The notes: generated by a model not told the origin, from the letters alone. 57,685 nucleotides of DNA from Gammaproteobacteria bacterium (GCA_015231865.1 JADGAU010000004.1:1-57685), one strand, 5' to 3'; shown: positions 33,887-44,233, counted from the stretch's first letter. Numbers and translations: made by a program.

Positions 33887-34951
33887 ATGCAACCTTTTAA
33901 CATTCGACCTGACAAACTTGTTCAGGAAATGACAGACTACAGCCAAAAGCTGGGTAAAAGTATTCAAAATCTTATGAATGCAGATGAAATTGACTCAGGT
34001 GTTACACCTCGAGTAGAAGTCTATCGTGAAGATAAACTAGTGCTTTATCGTTATAAAGCTCCTGGTGACGTAGTACAAAATAAAACACCTTTACTGATTG
34101 TCTATGCACTGGTTAATCGCCCTTATATGGCTGATATTCAGGAAGACAGATCTACTATTCGTAATCTTCTCGCACAAGGTCAGGATGTTTACCTAATTGA
34201 TTGGGGTTATCCTGATGAAGCGGATCAGGCCTTAACAATGGATGATTACATTAATGGCTATATTGACCGTTGTGTTGATGTTATAAGAAAGAGACATCAG
34301 CTTGAACAAATCAATTTATTAGGTATTTGTCAGGGTGGAAGTTTTAGTCTTTGTTATACCAGTATGCATCAGGATAAGGTCAAAAACCTGGTCACTATGG
34401 TGACGCCTGTGGACTTCAAAACACCGGATAATATGCTATCAGCATGGGTACAACATGTTGATGTTGATTTATTGGTTGATACCATGGGGAATATTCCAGG
34501 TGAAATGCTTAACTGGACATTCCTTTCTTTAAAGCCGTTTAGTCTTACAGGCCAAAAATATTTTGGTATGGTTGATATGCTGGAAGATGAAGAAAAGTTG
34601 AAAAACTTTTTAAGAATGGAAAAGTGGATTTTTGATAGTCCTGATCAAGCTGGTGAAACCTTTAGACAATTTATTAAAGATTTTTATCAGAGAAATGGAT
34701 TTTTAAAAGGTGGCATCCAATTAGGTGATAAAGAGGTTGATTTAAAAAATATTACCTGCCCAATTCTAAATGTTTATGCAGAGCAGGATCACCTGGTCCC
34801 ACCAGATGCTTCCAAAGTTCTAAAGGGTATGACTAATAGTAAAGATTATGAAGAAATTTCTTTTGCCGGTGGTCATATTGGTATTTATGTTAGTGGTAAG
34901 GCCCAGGCTGTATTAACACCAGCTATTTCTACTTGGCTGGCTAATAGATAA
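33887..34951 (+). CDS. phaC: Class III PHA synthase catalytic subunit PhaC
   Basis: Polymerises 3-hydroxyacyl-CoA into PHA. The lipase-like box GICQGG contains the nucleophile Cys148; AEQDHLVPP and AGGHIG supply Asp and His. Length 354 is typical for class III enzymes, as in Allochromatium. ATG at 33887 follows GATAAGGAGAA; a TTG one codon earlier is an unlikely start. It completes the phaABEC set with phasin and regulator nearby. Confidence 0.96.
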   Translation: MQPFNIRPDKLVQEMTDYSQKLGKSIQNLMNADEIDSGVTPRVEVYREDKLVLYRYKAPGDVVQNKTPLLIVYALVNRPYMADIQEDRSTIRNLLAQGQDVYLIDWGYPDEADQALTMDDYINGYIDRCVDVIRKRHQLEQINLLGICQGGSFSLCYTSMHQDKVKNLVTMVTPVDFKTPDNMLSAWVQHVDVDLLVDTMGNIPGEMLNWTFLSLKPFSLTGQKYFGMVDMLEDEEKLKNFLRMEKWIFDSPDQAGETFRQFIKDFYQRNGFLKGGIQLGDKEVDLKNITCPILNVYAEQDHLVPPDASKVLKGMTNSKDYEEISFAGGHIGIYVSGKAQAVLTPAISTWLANR

Positions 34952-34964
34952 AGTAATCAATTCC

Positions 34965-34981
34965 ATCCCCCTCAGGGGGGT
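34965..34981. other. GC-rich hairpin after phaC
   Basis: ATCCCCC and GGGGGGT can pair around TCA, 13 bp after the phaC stop codon. It has no T run, so it is probably a pausing or mRNA-stabilising hairpin ahead of the next one. Confidence 0.55.
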
Positions 34982-35010
34982 GTTAGGGCAACACGCCCAT
35001 GAACGAGTTT

Positions 35011-35044
35011 AAAGGGGTTAAGATATCAGTCGCTTAATCCCTTT
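35011..35044. terminator. Likely bidirectional terminator between phaC and MBL gene
   Basis: AAAGGGGTTAAG and CTTAATCCCTTT form a 12-bp stem with one G-T pair and a 10-base loop, then TAATTTTAC. Lies between convergent genes. Confidence 0.75.
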
Positions 35045-35088
35045 AATTTTACAATTCAAAAATCTTCACAGACTCTATTAGCAATCGA

Positions 35089-36039
35089 TCAGGCTGCTCT
35101 TCTCTGTAGCCACACCTTTAAGCCCTGAGCATTTAATTCCGCATCCATATCAATAAATTCTTTAGCCGACTGTACTGACATATCAGCAATATAATCTGCA
35201 AGAACATTGCCCTCCAAGTCTAATAATGCCTGCTTAATGCCAACATACGGATCTTCAGTCTTTTCATTTGCCAAAGCGATATCGCAATACTCCTGAATGC
35301 GTTGTTTTAATATTGGCACATACTTTTGTGGCTCTTCTAAAAGACAAAAGTGAGTCAAATAAAATCGCTTTGGTTGATAAGACATTAATAAGTTTAAAGA
35401 ATCCAGCATTTTATCCGGATTAAAATGAACAGGCGTTGTGGCAGGGAAAATATGGCGCTTCTCGTTACCAATAAACTCACGATAAGAAAGTCCAAAGTTA
35501 TCTCCGGAAAACCATCCTTTGCTTTGCTGATCCCAAACGCAAAAATGATGCTCTGCATGTCCTGGAGTATGACGGATTAATAATTCACGGCCATTAAGAT
35601 CTAACTTCAGTTCATCTTCTGCCTCTATCACACGTTCTGCAGGAACAGGTACTAAGTCTCCATATAGGCGATGATATTTTTCTTCTCCATAGACAGCAAT
35701 CGTTCCCTGAATTAATTTAGCTGGATCAATTAAGTGACGTGCACCTCGAGGGTGAACTACCAATTGTGCATTTGGCATAATCGCCATTAAGCCACCAACG
35801 CCACCTGCATGATCTAAATGCACATGAGTAGGAATAACATAACGAATTTGTTCTTTGCTTATCCCTTTTTGCTCCATCAGAGCTGTAATTCTTGGAATTG
35901 TGTAATTTGTACCAGTTTCAATAATAGCCGCTTCACCATTATGTACCACTAAATAACAGGCTGCCATCTGAGGTCTTAAATAACCAGTATCGATACAGGT
36001 AATACCTTCACTTAAATCTGTGTAGATATTTTGTTCCAT
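35089..36039 (-). CDS. MBL-fold metallohydrolase
   Basis: A cytosolic metallo-beta-lactamase-fold protein of 316 residues. THVHLDHAGG is the metal motif, followed by HTPGHAEHHF and FSGDNFG. I chose ATG 36039 with AGGGGC upstream over a longer frame that would run into the neighbouring repeat element. It is beside thrC and the pha cluster, but nothing links it to either. It could hydrolyse a thioester or lactone; substrate unknown. Confidence 0.85.
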   Translation of the reverse strand: MEQNIYTDLSEGITCIDTGYLRPQMAACYLVVHNGEAAIIETGTNYTIPRITALMEQKGISKEQIRYVIPTHVHLDHAGGVGGLMAIMPNAQLVVHPRGARHLIDPAKLIQGTIAVYGEEKYHRLYGDLVPVPAERVIEAEDELKLDLNGRELLIRHTPGHAEHHFCVWDQQSKGWFSGDNFGLSYREFIGNEKRHIFPATTPVHFNPDKMLDSLNLLMSYQPKRFYLTHFCLLEEPQKYVPILKQRIQEYCDIALANEKTEDPYVGIKQALLDLEGNVLADYIADMSVQSAKEFIDMDAELNAQGLKVWLQRRAA

Positions 36040-36061
36040 ATGTGCCCCTATTAAATAAATG

Positions 36062-36188
36062 TATAGTGCTGATATTTGGAAATGTAGCAAGGCATTTTTG
36101 ATTTCTGGTGATTGAGCATAGACAAACTATGTGATTGAGGCATAAATCAAAAATAACGCAGTCTACATTTTCAAAGATTAGTGCTATA
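36062..36188. repeat. Long imperfect inverted repeat element B (MITE-like)
   Basis: Two arms of about 60 bp face each other: the left contains AAATGTAG and AAGGCATTTTTGATTT, the right contains AAATCAAAAATAACG and CTACATTTTC. The central loop is short (ACAAA). The right arm overlaps the last five bases of thrC, including its stop codon. It shares the core AAGGCATTTTT and AAAAATAACG with the element at 5906-6046. Confidence 0.8.
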
Positions 36189-37653
36189 AAAAACGAATAA
36201 TTTCTTCTTCAATTGCCTCTTTCTCAACTATCGTACTATGAGTAATTGGTTTATCAAATAACTCCGCAATCATATCAGGGATCTTGATTTGTGCAGTTTT
36301 AGAAATAGATTTTAATGCATCTAGATCATGGGTATCAATTTCTCCCGTTAGAGCATTGGCAATTGTTGGAGAAAACTTGGTCCATTCTGCAGTGGAATAA
36401 ACAATCGTAACCAGTTCTTTTTCCTTTTTGGTCGCTTCAGTTTTCAAACAGGTAGCTGTATGTGGATCCATCAAATATCCCTGTTCGAAACATTCTTTAA
36501 TAAACTGCTTACCTTCTTCATCGGAGCAATAATCTGCAACAAAAGTTTCCTGTAATAGTGTTAACTCCTGCTCTGTTAGTTGATATTTATTTTCAGTATC
36601 TAATTGTGTCATTAATTCTTTTGTACGCTCAGCACCTAATAAATCATATAAGATACGTTCAACATTTGAAGACTTTAATATATCCATAGCTGGTGAAGCT
36701 GTTGGAATCACTGATTTAGAACTTAAATCATAACGTCCTTCATTGATTAACTCCGTCAATACATTATTTGCATTGGAAGAAATCATGATTTTCTCAACAG
36801 GCAGTCCCATCTTCATCGCATAATAGCCACCTAATGCATTACCAAAATTTCCACTTGGGACATTGAGATAAACTGAGTCTCCCAGATTAATAGCCCCTTG
36901 ACGAACTAATTCAAGATAACTATGGATATGATAAAGAATTTGAAAAATAATCCGGCCAAAGTTGACAGAATTAGCCGCAGAAAGATCGATGTTTTTTTGT
37001 TTTAATGTTGCTTTAAACTTATCTGAAGCTAATAGGTTTTTTAGTGCGGTTTGAGCGTCATCAAAATTACCATGGATACCAATCACTTTTAGATTATCAG
37101 CAGATTCAGTTACCATTTGCAAACGCTGAACATCACTGGTGCCACCATCAGGATACAAGCAAGCAACTTGAACATTTTTCTTATTTTTAAAAGTTTCCAG
37201 AGCAGCCGGTCCCGTATCGCCGCTGGTTGCTGCTAAAATTAAATAGTTATGATTATTGTTTTGAGCAATTGAAGATAAAATCTGGCCAAAAGGTTGTAGT
37301 GCCATGTCTTTAAAGGCACGTGTTGGCCCATGATAAAGTTCACTAACATAAAGATCATCTCGTACTTTAACAACAGGTACAGGATTTTTAGGATCATCAA
37401 ATTTATCATATAAATCTAATGCAGCTTGAATCTCCTCATCGGCGATATCCACATCCAAATGAGTCAGTATCGCACTTGCTAATGTCTTATAATCTGAGTT
37501 TAAGTGCTTTTGTAAAAAGTCTGTGTCTAATTCTGGTAATTGTTCAGGCACATAAATACCACCAAAAGAACACATTGGACTTAAAATTGCCTGAGAAAAA
37601 GTTACCTTTTTTTGCTGTTGTCCATCATTACCGCGTGATTCAATAAATTCCAT
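36184..37653 (-). CDS. thrC: Threonine synthase
   Basis: PLP enzyme converting O-phosphohomoserine to threonine. GPTRAFKDMALQPFGQ holds the PLP lysine (about K115), and AATSGDTGPAALETF and GNFGNALGGYYA bind cofactor and phosphate. Length 489 fits the longer bacterial form. Its stop codon lies in the arm of the neighbouring inverted repeat. No hom or thrB is adjacent. Confidence 0.95.
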   Translation of the reverse strand: MEFIESRGNDGQQQKKVTFSQAILSPMCSFGGIYVPEQLPELDTDFLQKHLNSDYKTLASAILTHLDVDIADEEIQAALDLYDKFDDPKNPVPVVKVRDDLYVSELYHGPTRAFKDMALQPFGQILSSIAQNNNHNYLILAATSGDTGPAALETFKNKKNVQVACLYPDGGTSDVQRLQMVTESADNLKVIGIHGNFDDAQTALKNLLASDKFKATLKQKNIDLSAANSVNFGRIIFQILYHIHSYLELVRQGAINLGDSVYLNVPSGNFGNALGGYYAMKMGLPVEKIMISSNANNVLTELINEGRYDLSSKSVIPTASPAMDILKSSNVERILYDLLGAERTKELMTQLDTENKYQLTEQELTLLQETFVADYCSDEEGKQFIKECFEQGYLMDPHTATCLKTEATKKEKELVTIVYSTAEWTKFSPTIANALTGEIDTHDLDALKSISKTAQIKIPDMIAELFDKPITHSTIVEKEAIEEEIIRFL

Positions 37654-37718
37654 TTGTTCCTACTATATATTATTTAATAAATATTCTTTTCTACTTACTT
37701 GAGTACATTAGTTCTAGT

Positions 37719-38867
37719 TTAAAAAGCGATCTTTGATGACTCGTCTTCTTTATCATCCTGTAAACTAATGCCATCCATAGATTCTCCTAAAGTATCCATC
37801 ATATCGGGATCACCTAATTTAATCATCAAACGTAAATCATTCGGTGAATCGGCATGAATAATCGCATCTTCATAAGTAATTTCTTCAGTTTTATAAAGAT
37901 CATAAAGCGCCTGATCAAATGTCTGCATACCTTCTTCACGAGATTTCTTAATAATTTCTTTAATTTCATGAACTTCACCTTCTTTGATTAGATCAGAAAT
38001 TAAAGGTGAATTAATCAAAATTTCAATAGCTGCCCTTCGTCCAGAACCATCAGGTGTTGGGATTAATTGCTGAGCAATAATAGATTTAAGATTTAAAGAT
38101 AAATCCATTAATAATTGTTCGCGTCTATCTTCCGGGAAGAAATTAACAATTCTATCTAGAGCCTGGTTGGCATTATTAGCGTGCAGTGTGCCCATACATA
38201 GATGTCCGGTTTCCGCAAATACAATGGCCTGCTCCATTGTTTCACGGGCACGAATCTCACCTAATAAAATCACATCCGGCGCTTGTCTTAGCGTGTTTTT
38301 TAAGGCAATCTCAAAACTCTCGGTATCAATACCCACTTCACGTTGGGTAATAATACAGTTTTCATGTTCGTGCACAAATTCTATGGGATCCTCAATGGTA
38401 ATAATATGGCCATTACCATGCTTATTTCGATAGCCAATCATGGCCGCCAATGATGTTGATTTACCTGACCCCGTTGCACCCACAAATAAAATAAGTCCAC
38501 GTTTGGTCATGGCCAGATCTTTGATCGTTTCCGGCAGCCTTAATTCTTCTGCTGTCGGTATTTTTGTTTCAATTCGACGCAGCACCATGCCCACATTGTT
38601 TCTTTGCATAAAGGCACTAACACGAAAACGTCCAATGCCTTTTCTGCTAATGGCAAAGTTACATTCATGTGTGTCTTCAAACTCAGCACGTTGGCGATCG
38701 GTCATAATGCCGGTAACAATTTGATGAGCCTGATCGGCTGTTAATTTTGTTTGCGTGACGGGCACGATACGACCATTAACCTTCATACTAGGTGAAGCGT
38801 CAACAGCAATAAACACATCAGAACCTTTTTTGTGAACCATTAGTTTTAACAGCGAATCAAAATCCAT
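37719..38867 (-). CDS. pilU: Type IV pilus retraction ATPase paralogue PilU
   Basis: Hexameric ATPase that works with PilT in pilus retraction. Walker A VGATGSGKSTSLAAM (about residue 129), then IEDPIEFVHEHENC and LLGEIRARETMEQAI. The PilU trait is the acidic C-terminal tail (DDKEDESSKIAF) after the conserved core. Length 382 is typical. It lies 86 bp downstream of pilT, the usual pilTU pair. Confidence 0.95.
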   Translation of the reverse strand: MDFDSLLKLMVHKKGSDVFIAVDASPSMKVNGRIVPVTQTKLTADQAHQIVTGIMTDRQRAEFEDTHECNFAISRKGIGRFRVSAFMQRNNVGMVLRRIETKIPTAEELRLPETIKDLAMTKRGLILFVGATGSGKSTSLAAMIGYRNKHGNGHIITIEDPIEFVHEHENCIITQREVGIDTESFEIALKNTLRQAPDVILLGEIRARETMEQAIVFAETGHLCMGTLHANNANQALDRIVNFFPEDRREQLLMDLSLNLKSIIAQQLIPTPDGSGRRAAIEILINSPLISDLIKEGEVHEIKEIIKKSREEGMQTFDQALYDLYKTEEITYEDAIIHADSPNDLRLMIKLGDPDMMDTLGESMDGISLQDDKEDESSKIAF

Positions 38868-38953
38868 TTTTATTCCCCTCTTCTTTCTATAATTTTGGGT
38901 TTCTTGGCTTTTTTAGGCATGAGAACTCTTGCATTAAATGATACATAATTTAT

Positions 38954-39991
38954 TTATACAAAATCATTTTTATTGGCAGCTTTTGAGCGAGCAGATTCCT
39001 TACTAACTAAGCCTTTATCAACCAAATCTTTTAAACATTGATCCATGGTCTGCATGCCAGCCTGAAAACCTGTTTGAATTGCTGAATACATCTGCGCAAC
39101 CTTATCTTCACGAATCAGGTTTCTAATAGCCGGTGTACCAATCATGATTTCATGAGCAGCCACACGGCCGCCGCCCACTTTCTTTAATAACGTTTGTGAA
39201 ATTACTGCCTTTAAAGATTCTGATAACATGGAACGGATCATATCTTTCTCTGCTGCCGGAAATACATCAACAATACGGTCAATGGTTTTAGCGGCTGACG
39301 AAGTATGTAAGGTTCCATAAACCAGATGACCTGTTTCTGCCGCACTCATGGCTAAACGAATTGTCTCTAAGTCACGTAATTCACCAACCAGAATAATATC
39401 AGGATCTTCACGAAGCGCTGAACGCAGTGCTTCATTAAATCCTAAAGTATCACGATGCACCTCACGCTGGTTAACCAGACATTTCTTACTATCGTGTACA
39501 AATTCGATTGGATCTTCAACGGTTAAGATATGTTCATATTTACTTTCATTAACATAATTAATCATGGCAGCAAGCGTCGTCGATTTGCCAGAACCTGTTG
39601 GTCCGGTGACTAAAATAAGTCCACGAGCCTGGTTTGAAATTTCTTTAAAAATTGAGGGCGCACTTAAATCTTCCAGACTTAATACTTTAGAAGGAATGGT
39701 TCTGAATACTGCACCAGCGCCACGATTATGATTAAAAGCATTAACACGAAAACGAGCTAAACCCGGCACTTCAAATGAGAAGTCGGTCTCTAAATATTCT
39801 TCATAATCTTTGCGCTGCTTGTCATTCATTATGTCATAAATCATGTCATGCACATCATTATGTTCTAATGCAGGAACATTGATTCGACGGATATCACCAT
39901 CAACACGAATCATTGGCGGCAGGCCAGCAGATAAATGTAAATCTGAAGCCCCATTTTTTGCACTAAAGGCTAGTAACTCTGTAATATCCAT
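38954..39991 (-). CDS. pilT: Twitching motility ATPase PilT
   Basis: Pilus retraction motor. Walker A GPTGSGKSTTLAAMI (about residue 130), VEDPIEFVHDSKKC, LVGELRDLETIRLA (PilT signature) and AIRNLIREDKVAQMYSAIQ at the end. Length 345 is typical. Together with PilU and the pilin at 28.8 kb it implies twitching or surface attachment. Confidence 0.97.
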   Translation of the reverse strand: MDITELLAFSAKNGASDLHLSAGLPPMIRVDGDIRRINVPALEHNDVHDMIYDIMNDKQRKDYEEYLETDFSFEVPGLARFRVNAFNHNRGAGAVFRTIPSKVLSLEDLSAPSIFKEISNQARGLILVTGPTGSGKSTTLAAMINYVNESKYEHILTVEDPIEFVHDSKKCLVNQREVHRDTLGFNEALRSALREDPDIILVGELRDLETIRLAMSAAETGHLVYGTLHTSSAAKTIDRIVDVFPAAEKDMIRSMLSESLKAVISQTLLKKVGGGRVAAHEIMIGTPAIRNLIREDKVAQMYSAIQTGFQAGMQTMDQCLKDLVDKGLVSKESARSKAANKNDFV

Positions 39992-40146
39992 AATTATGTT
40001 CCTATTTATTCATTTTATTGCGATAACACAAATCGTATCAGGCTATAATAATGCTAACTGAGGTATCAGTATATAATAACCACTAATACCTTAAATAGTA
40101 AATCAATTCTTAAACAGACGAAACCCCTTTAACTGACAAATATTAA

Positions 40147-40833
40147 ATGAATACCCTAAAACAACGCTATCAAAAAATAAAACAAGAAGTACAACAATTA
40201 TCCGAGCAGTTTAATCACAAGCAGTCAGCGCTTTTGCTAGCAGTGAGCAAACGACATCCTACAGAGAAAATTCGTGAACTTTTCAGCTATGGCCAACATT
40301 GCTTTGGTGAAAATTATCTTCAGGAAGCACTAGAAAAAATTGAAGAGCTTAGTGATCTGAATATTGAGTGGCACTTTATTGGCCCCATACAATCCAATAA
40401 AACCAAGGCAATTGCCGAAAATTTTAATTGGGTACATTCTGTTGATCGAACTAAGATAGCGACTCGTTTAAACAACCATCTTGAGGGCACAGGTAAACAA
40501 TTAAATATTTGCTTACAGATAAATCTCAATAAAGAACCTCAAAAGTCAGGTTTCTTAATTGAAGATATATTACAACAATTTCCACAACTACTTAAATTAA
40601 ATCACCTCAATATCCGTGGTTTGATGGCAATACCAGAACATACCGACGATCCAATAAAGCAAGCTGAAAATTTTAGATTATTAAAACAAATGCTCGATAA
40701 ACTTAACCAGCAATTTGATTTGAATATGGATACTTTATCGATGGGAATGAGTGGTGATATGACTGCGGCAATTCAAGAAGGCTCAACCATTATTAGAATC
40801 GGTACAGCAATTTTTGGAGCACGAGAACATTAG
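40147..40833 (+). CDS. PLP homeostasis protein (YggS/PROSC family)
   Basis: Cytosolic PLP-binding protein of the alanine-racemase fold that buffers free PLP. LLAVSKRHPTEKIRE holds the PLP lysine (about K35), with FGENYLQEA, WHFIGPIQSNK and LSMGMSGDM typical of the family. Length 228 is normal. It diverges from pilT, a common arrangement in gammaproteobacteria. Its 3' end overlaps the convergent kinase gene by 4 bp. Confidence 0.95.
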   Translation: MNTLKQRYQKIKQEVQQLSEQFNHKQSALLLAVSKRHPTEKIRELFSYGQHCFGENYLQEALEKIEELSDLNIEWHFIGPIQSNKTKAIAENFNWVHSVDRTKIATRLNNHLEGTGKQLNICLQINLNKEPQKSGFLIEDILQQFPQLLKLNHLNIRGLMAIPEHTDDPIKQAENFRLLKQMLDKLNQQFDLNMDTLSMGMSGDMTAAIQEGSTIIRIGTAIFGAREH

Positions 40834-43800
40834 AGCCTGTTAATCGCATCAAAAATCTTATTCAATTCATTTATAACATCAGATAAATTATTTTCTATGG
40901 TCAATTTATCATGCTTAGCTCGACACGATTTTTCTAACTCAAAAGATAGTTTATTTAACTCCTGCATGCCCAAAGTAGCCGATAAACCTTTCAAAGAATG
41001 CGCTTCTCTTGTAGCTGACTCATAATCATTTTCGTTAAGTGTTGCTTCAAATTGAGATTTAAAACTCTTTTGGTTTTCAGGAAATTTAAATAGAACCTTC
41101 TTAAATAAGGCCGGTTTTTTATGTAAGGGTGAAGAATGCGGCACAATACCATAAACATCGGGTATATCATCGTCTTTGGTCTGTTCGACTGCATCAATGA
41201 CTTTAACTGTTGATTTACTCTCATCACTGACCTTAATCCATTTTGACATTTTTTCAAACATCACTTCCGGAACAATCGGTTTGGCAATATGGTCATTCAT
41301 ACCAATATCTAAAACTTTAACAATGTCCTGTTTCATTGCATTAGCTGTCATTGCCAAAATGGGTAAGTCTTTAAATTTATCTTGCTCTCGGATACATCGG
41401 GTTGCCTCATAGCCATCCATCACCGGCATTTGACAATCCATTAATACGCCATCAAAGTGCTGTTCATCCAATAAATTCAGGGCTTCTTGACCATTATAGG
41501 CAGGTACTACCTGGATATCATTCATGGTTAACAACTCTTGTGCAAGTTCCTGATTAATCTCGTTATCTTCGACCAAGAGAATTTTAGCTCCTGTGAGAGA
41601 TGTTTTATGTACCACATTAGTAGATTTTGACGCAGAACTTGCTATAGCTTCAGGATCACCGGTATATTTCTTTAATTTAGCCGTAAAATAAAAAGTACTT
41701 CCTTTATCAAGTTCACTTACAACCCAAATTTCACCCTGCATTAATCGTGTTAACTTTTGACTGATGGTTAATCCTAAGCCCGTTCCACCGTATTTACGAC
41801 TAATTGAACTATCAGCCTGAGAAAATGACTGAAATAATTTCGCCTGCTGCTGCTCTGAAAGCCCAATACCCGAATCATGAACTGAGAAACGAATTGTCAT
41901 TACGTCATTATCAGCGCTATCTAAAACAATTCTAATAGCCACATTATCTCCAGCATGACTAAACTTAATCGCATTATTAACTAAATTTAAGAGAATCTGT
42001 CCTAGCCTTAGAGAATCACCAATAAAATATTTAGGTAATTCTCTATCAACTTCAATACTAATTTCAACTCCCTGTTCTTGTGCTTTAAATTGAACAATAT
42101 TGACCAAATTATTAATGACATTCTTGAGCATAAATGGTCTTTCATCAAGCACCAGTTTATCTGCCTCAATTTTTGAAAAATCCAGTATGTCGTCAATAAT
42201 GACTAATAAATTTTCTGCTGACTGATAGGCTTTCTGTACAAAGTTACGTGGTTTTGGTGGCATTTCAGATTGAAGCGCAAGACGCGCCATACCCAAAATA
42301 CCATTCATTGGTGTTCTGATTTCATGGGACATATTGGCCAGGAATTCAGATTTAACCTGAGTTGCATTTTCTGCCATTTCCTTAGCCTGAGATAATTCTT
42401 GTTCTGCTTGTTTTCTAAGAGAAATATCTAAAAAGAAAATAATCAGCCTGGATGAGTCACCATCCTGGTCGTCCAAATAAGCAATTTCTTCAGCAGGAAA
42501 ACGATTACCATCTGCACATACAATTGTCGTTTCGAAATTCTTTCCCGTTTTGCCTTTGCCTTTGGCATTAACATTGGTATGAGCATTTTTACGATAAGCT
42601 TCCAATGACGTATCTGGGCTAATATCTTTAATGAATAATTGATTGATTTCATCTTTTTGGTAATCTAACCTGCTAAGCGCTTCATGATTAGCATAAGTAA
42701 TTTGTCCATTTTTAGCATCACACCAGACAACGCCAATACCAACATGATCTAACGCAATTAATGTCTGTTCTAATTGCTTTTTACTAGTATGTAACTGCGA
42801 AGTTCGTTCATCGAGAGTGTTTTGCAGCAAGGCACGATTTTCAGCTAACTCAAGAGCATTTTCCTTTTGCTTGGTAATATTCGTTCGAATTGAAGCGTAT
42901 TTGCTTGGTTTACCATGCTTATCTAAAAATGGAACAATAGTACTGGCAACCCAATAATAACTACCATCTTTACTTTTATTTTTTATTTCACCATGCCAGA
43001 CCTGTCCATTGGCAATTGTTTTCCACATATCTTTAAAAAATTGCTGATCGTGGTAATCGGATTTTAAAATGCGATGATTATTCCCTATCAGTTCTTCTCT
43101 GGAGTATTGACTGATTTTGCAAAAATTATCATTGACAAAAGTAATGTTCCCCTTTACATCGGTGAAACTTACAATCGCATGCTCATCAAGTGCCAGTTGC
43201 TGAAACTTCAGCTCTTGATTTTTTTCTTCTAATTGATTAAGAAACACTTTGTAAACATAGAGTAAGACGATAGCAATAAAAATTGCGGTTACTGAAAAGA
43301 CCACAATCGCCATTGTGGTTGGGTCAAGATTATTATTAACTGACTGACTGACATCTCCAATTATAAAATAAGCGGCACTCATGGCGGTATAGTGCATACC
43401 TGAAATGGCGGTGCCCATCACTAGTGCTGAAATAAATATTGTGTATTTTTTTAGTTTGGGCAAAATTCTGCTAATACCATAGCGCACCCAAAGTGCTAAC
43501 ATTGCTAAGACAATGGCTACAATAATTGACAAAACAAACAAGCTGGTATCATATCTTAAAAATGCGTCCATACGCATAGCAGCCATACCGGAATAATGCA
43601 TAAGACCTATACCACCGCCACAGACCATGCCACCAAACAGTAAGTTTATAAAAGTCTTTTTACGTGAACTAATAAGCTGTAATGAAAATATGCTGGCCAA
43701 TACCCCGGGCAACATTGAAAATGCCGTTACCCAGGGATCATATTGAATACCACAAGGAATCGAAAAACCGAGCATGCCGATAAAATGCATACTCCAAACG

Positions 43801-44012
43801 CCAATTCCCAGAGTAAAGCCACCAATGATTAATAAGATTTTTTTGGCCAGCTTGCTTGTCTTGTTTGATAATTCAACAACCAATAAGGCAGTATATGCAG
43901 CAAAAATTGCAACAATAATTGAAAGTAGCACCAGATTGAAATTATATTGCCCCTGATAAACCAGGCTTTGTTCTGGAACAACATCGACAAAGGCAATCAA
44001 AGAGTCAAGCAT
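40830..44012 (-). CDS. MHYT-PAS-PAS hybrid sensor histidine kinase with receiver and HPt
   Basis: A 1060-residue membrane sensor. The first 250 residues hold an MHYT domain (MHFIGM, MHYSGM, MHYTAM), thought to bind copper or gas ligands. Two PAS domains follow (about 275-385 and 420-535), then HisKA with the phospho-His in NMSHEIRTPMNG (about 563), an ATPase domain ending GGTGLGLTISQKL, a receiver with LMDCQMPVMDG (Asp about 857) and an HPt domain with HSLKGLSATLG (about 1004). It resembles BarA-type relay kinases. No partner regulator is adjacent. Convergent with yggS. Confidence 0.92.
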   Translation of the reverse strand: MLDSLIAFVDVVPEQSLVYQGQYNFNLVLLSIIVAIFAAYTALLVVELSNKTSKLAKKILLIIGGFTLGIGVWSMHFIGMLGFSIPCGIQYDPWVTAFSMLPGVLASIFSLQLISSRKKTFINLLFGGMVCGGGIGLMHYSGMAAMRMDAFLRYDTSLFVLSIIVAIVLAMLALWVRYGISRILPKLKKYTIFISALVMGTAISGMHYTAMSAAYFIIGDVSQSVNNNLDPTTMAIVVFSVTAIFIAIVLLYVYKVFLNQLEEKNQELKFQQLALDEHAIVSFTDVKGNITFVNDNFCKISQYSREELIGNNHRILKSDYHDQQFFKDMWKTIANGQVWHGEIKNKSKDGSYYWVASTIVPFLDKHGKPSKYASIRTNITKQKENALELAENRALLQNTLDERTSQLHTSKKQLEQTLIALDHVGIGVVWCDAKNGQITYANHEALSRLDYQKDEINQLFIKDISPDTSLEAYRKNAHTNVNAKGKGKTGKNFETTIVCADGNRFPAEEIAYLDDQDGDSSRLIIFFLDISLRKQAEQELSQAKEMAENATQVKSEFLANMSHEIRTPMNGILGMARLALQSEMPPKPRNFVQKAYQSAENLLVIIDDILDFSKIEADKLVLDERPFMLKNVINNLVNIVQFKAQEQGVEISIEVDRELPKYFIGDSLRLGQILLNLVNNAIKFSHAGDNVAIRIVLDSADNDVMTIRFSVHDSGIGLSEQQQAKLFQSFSQADSSISRKYGGTGLGLTISQKLTRLMQGEIWVVSELDKGSTFYFTAKLKKYTGDPEAIASSASKSTNVVHKTSLTGAKILLVEDNEINQELAQELLTMNDIQVVPAYNGQEALNLLDEQHFDGVLMDCQMPVMDGYEATRCIREQDKFKDLPILAMTANAMKQDIVKVLDIGMNDHIAKPIVPEVMFEKMSKWIKVSDESKSTVKVIDAVEQTKDDDIPDVYGIVPHSSPLHKKPALFKKVLFKFPENQKSFKSQFEATLNENDYESATREAHSLKGLSATLGMQELNKLSFELEKSCRAKHDKLTIENNLSDVINELNKIFDAINRL

Positions 44013-44233
44013 AAATAAGTTTTCTCCACTGTATTAGAGCCTGTTATCTAATTCTTTAAGATATAACATTTTAGTCAATTCATTGATATAAAACAATTCA
44101 TTATTTTTAGTATGGTTTTAGCCTAAATTAGAAGTCTCTAATCCTTTTTGTATAGAGATCATATTGATAAGTTAACCTATATTTAAAGTAGGTTAAATTA
44201 AGACAACTTCTTATTAGGAACGAGTTAATTATC

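Noticed and set aside
33551-33967. 138-codon minus-strand frame opposite phaE and phaC
   Set aside because: Antisense to two well-supported genes and made of low-complexity sequence.
40829-44046. ATTAGAGCCTGTTA occurs on both sides of the kinase gene, like a target-site duplication
   Set aside because: A 14-bp match is expected by chance several times in a window this size, and the kinase gene has no mobile-element trait.
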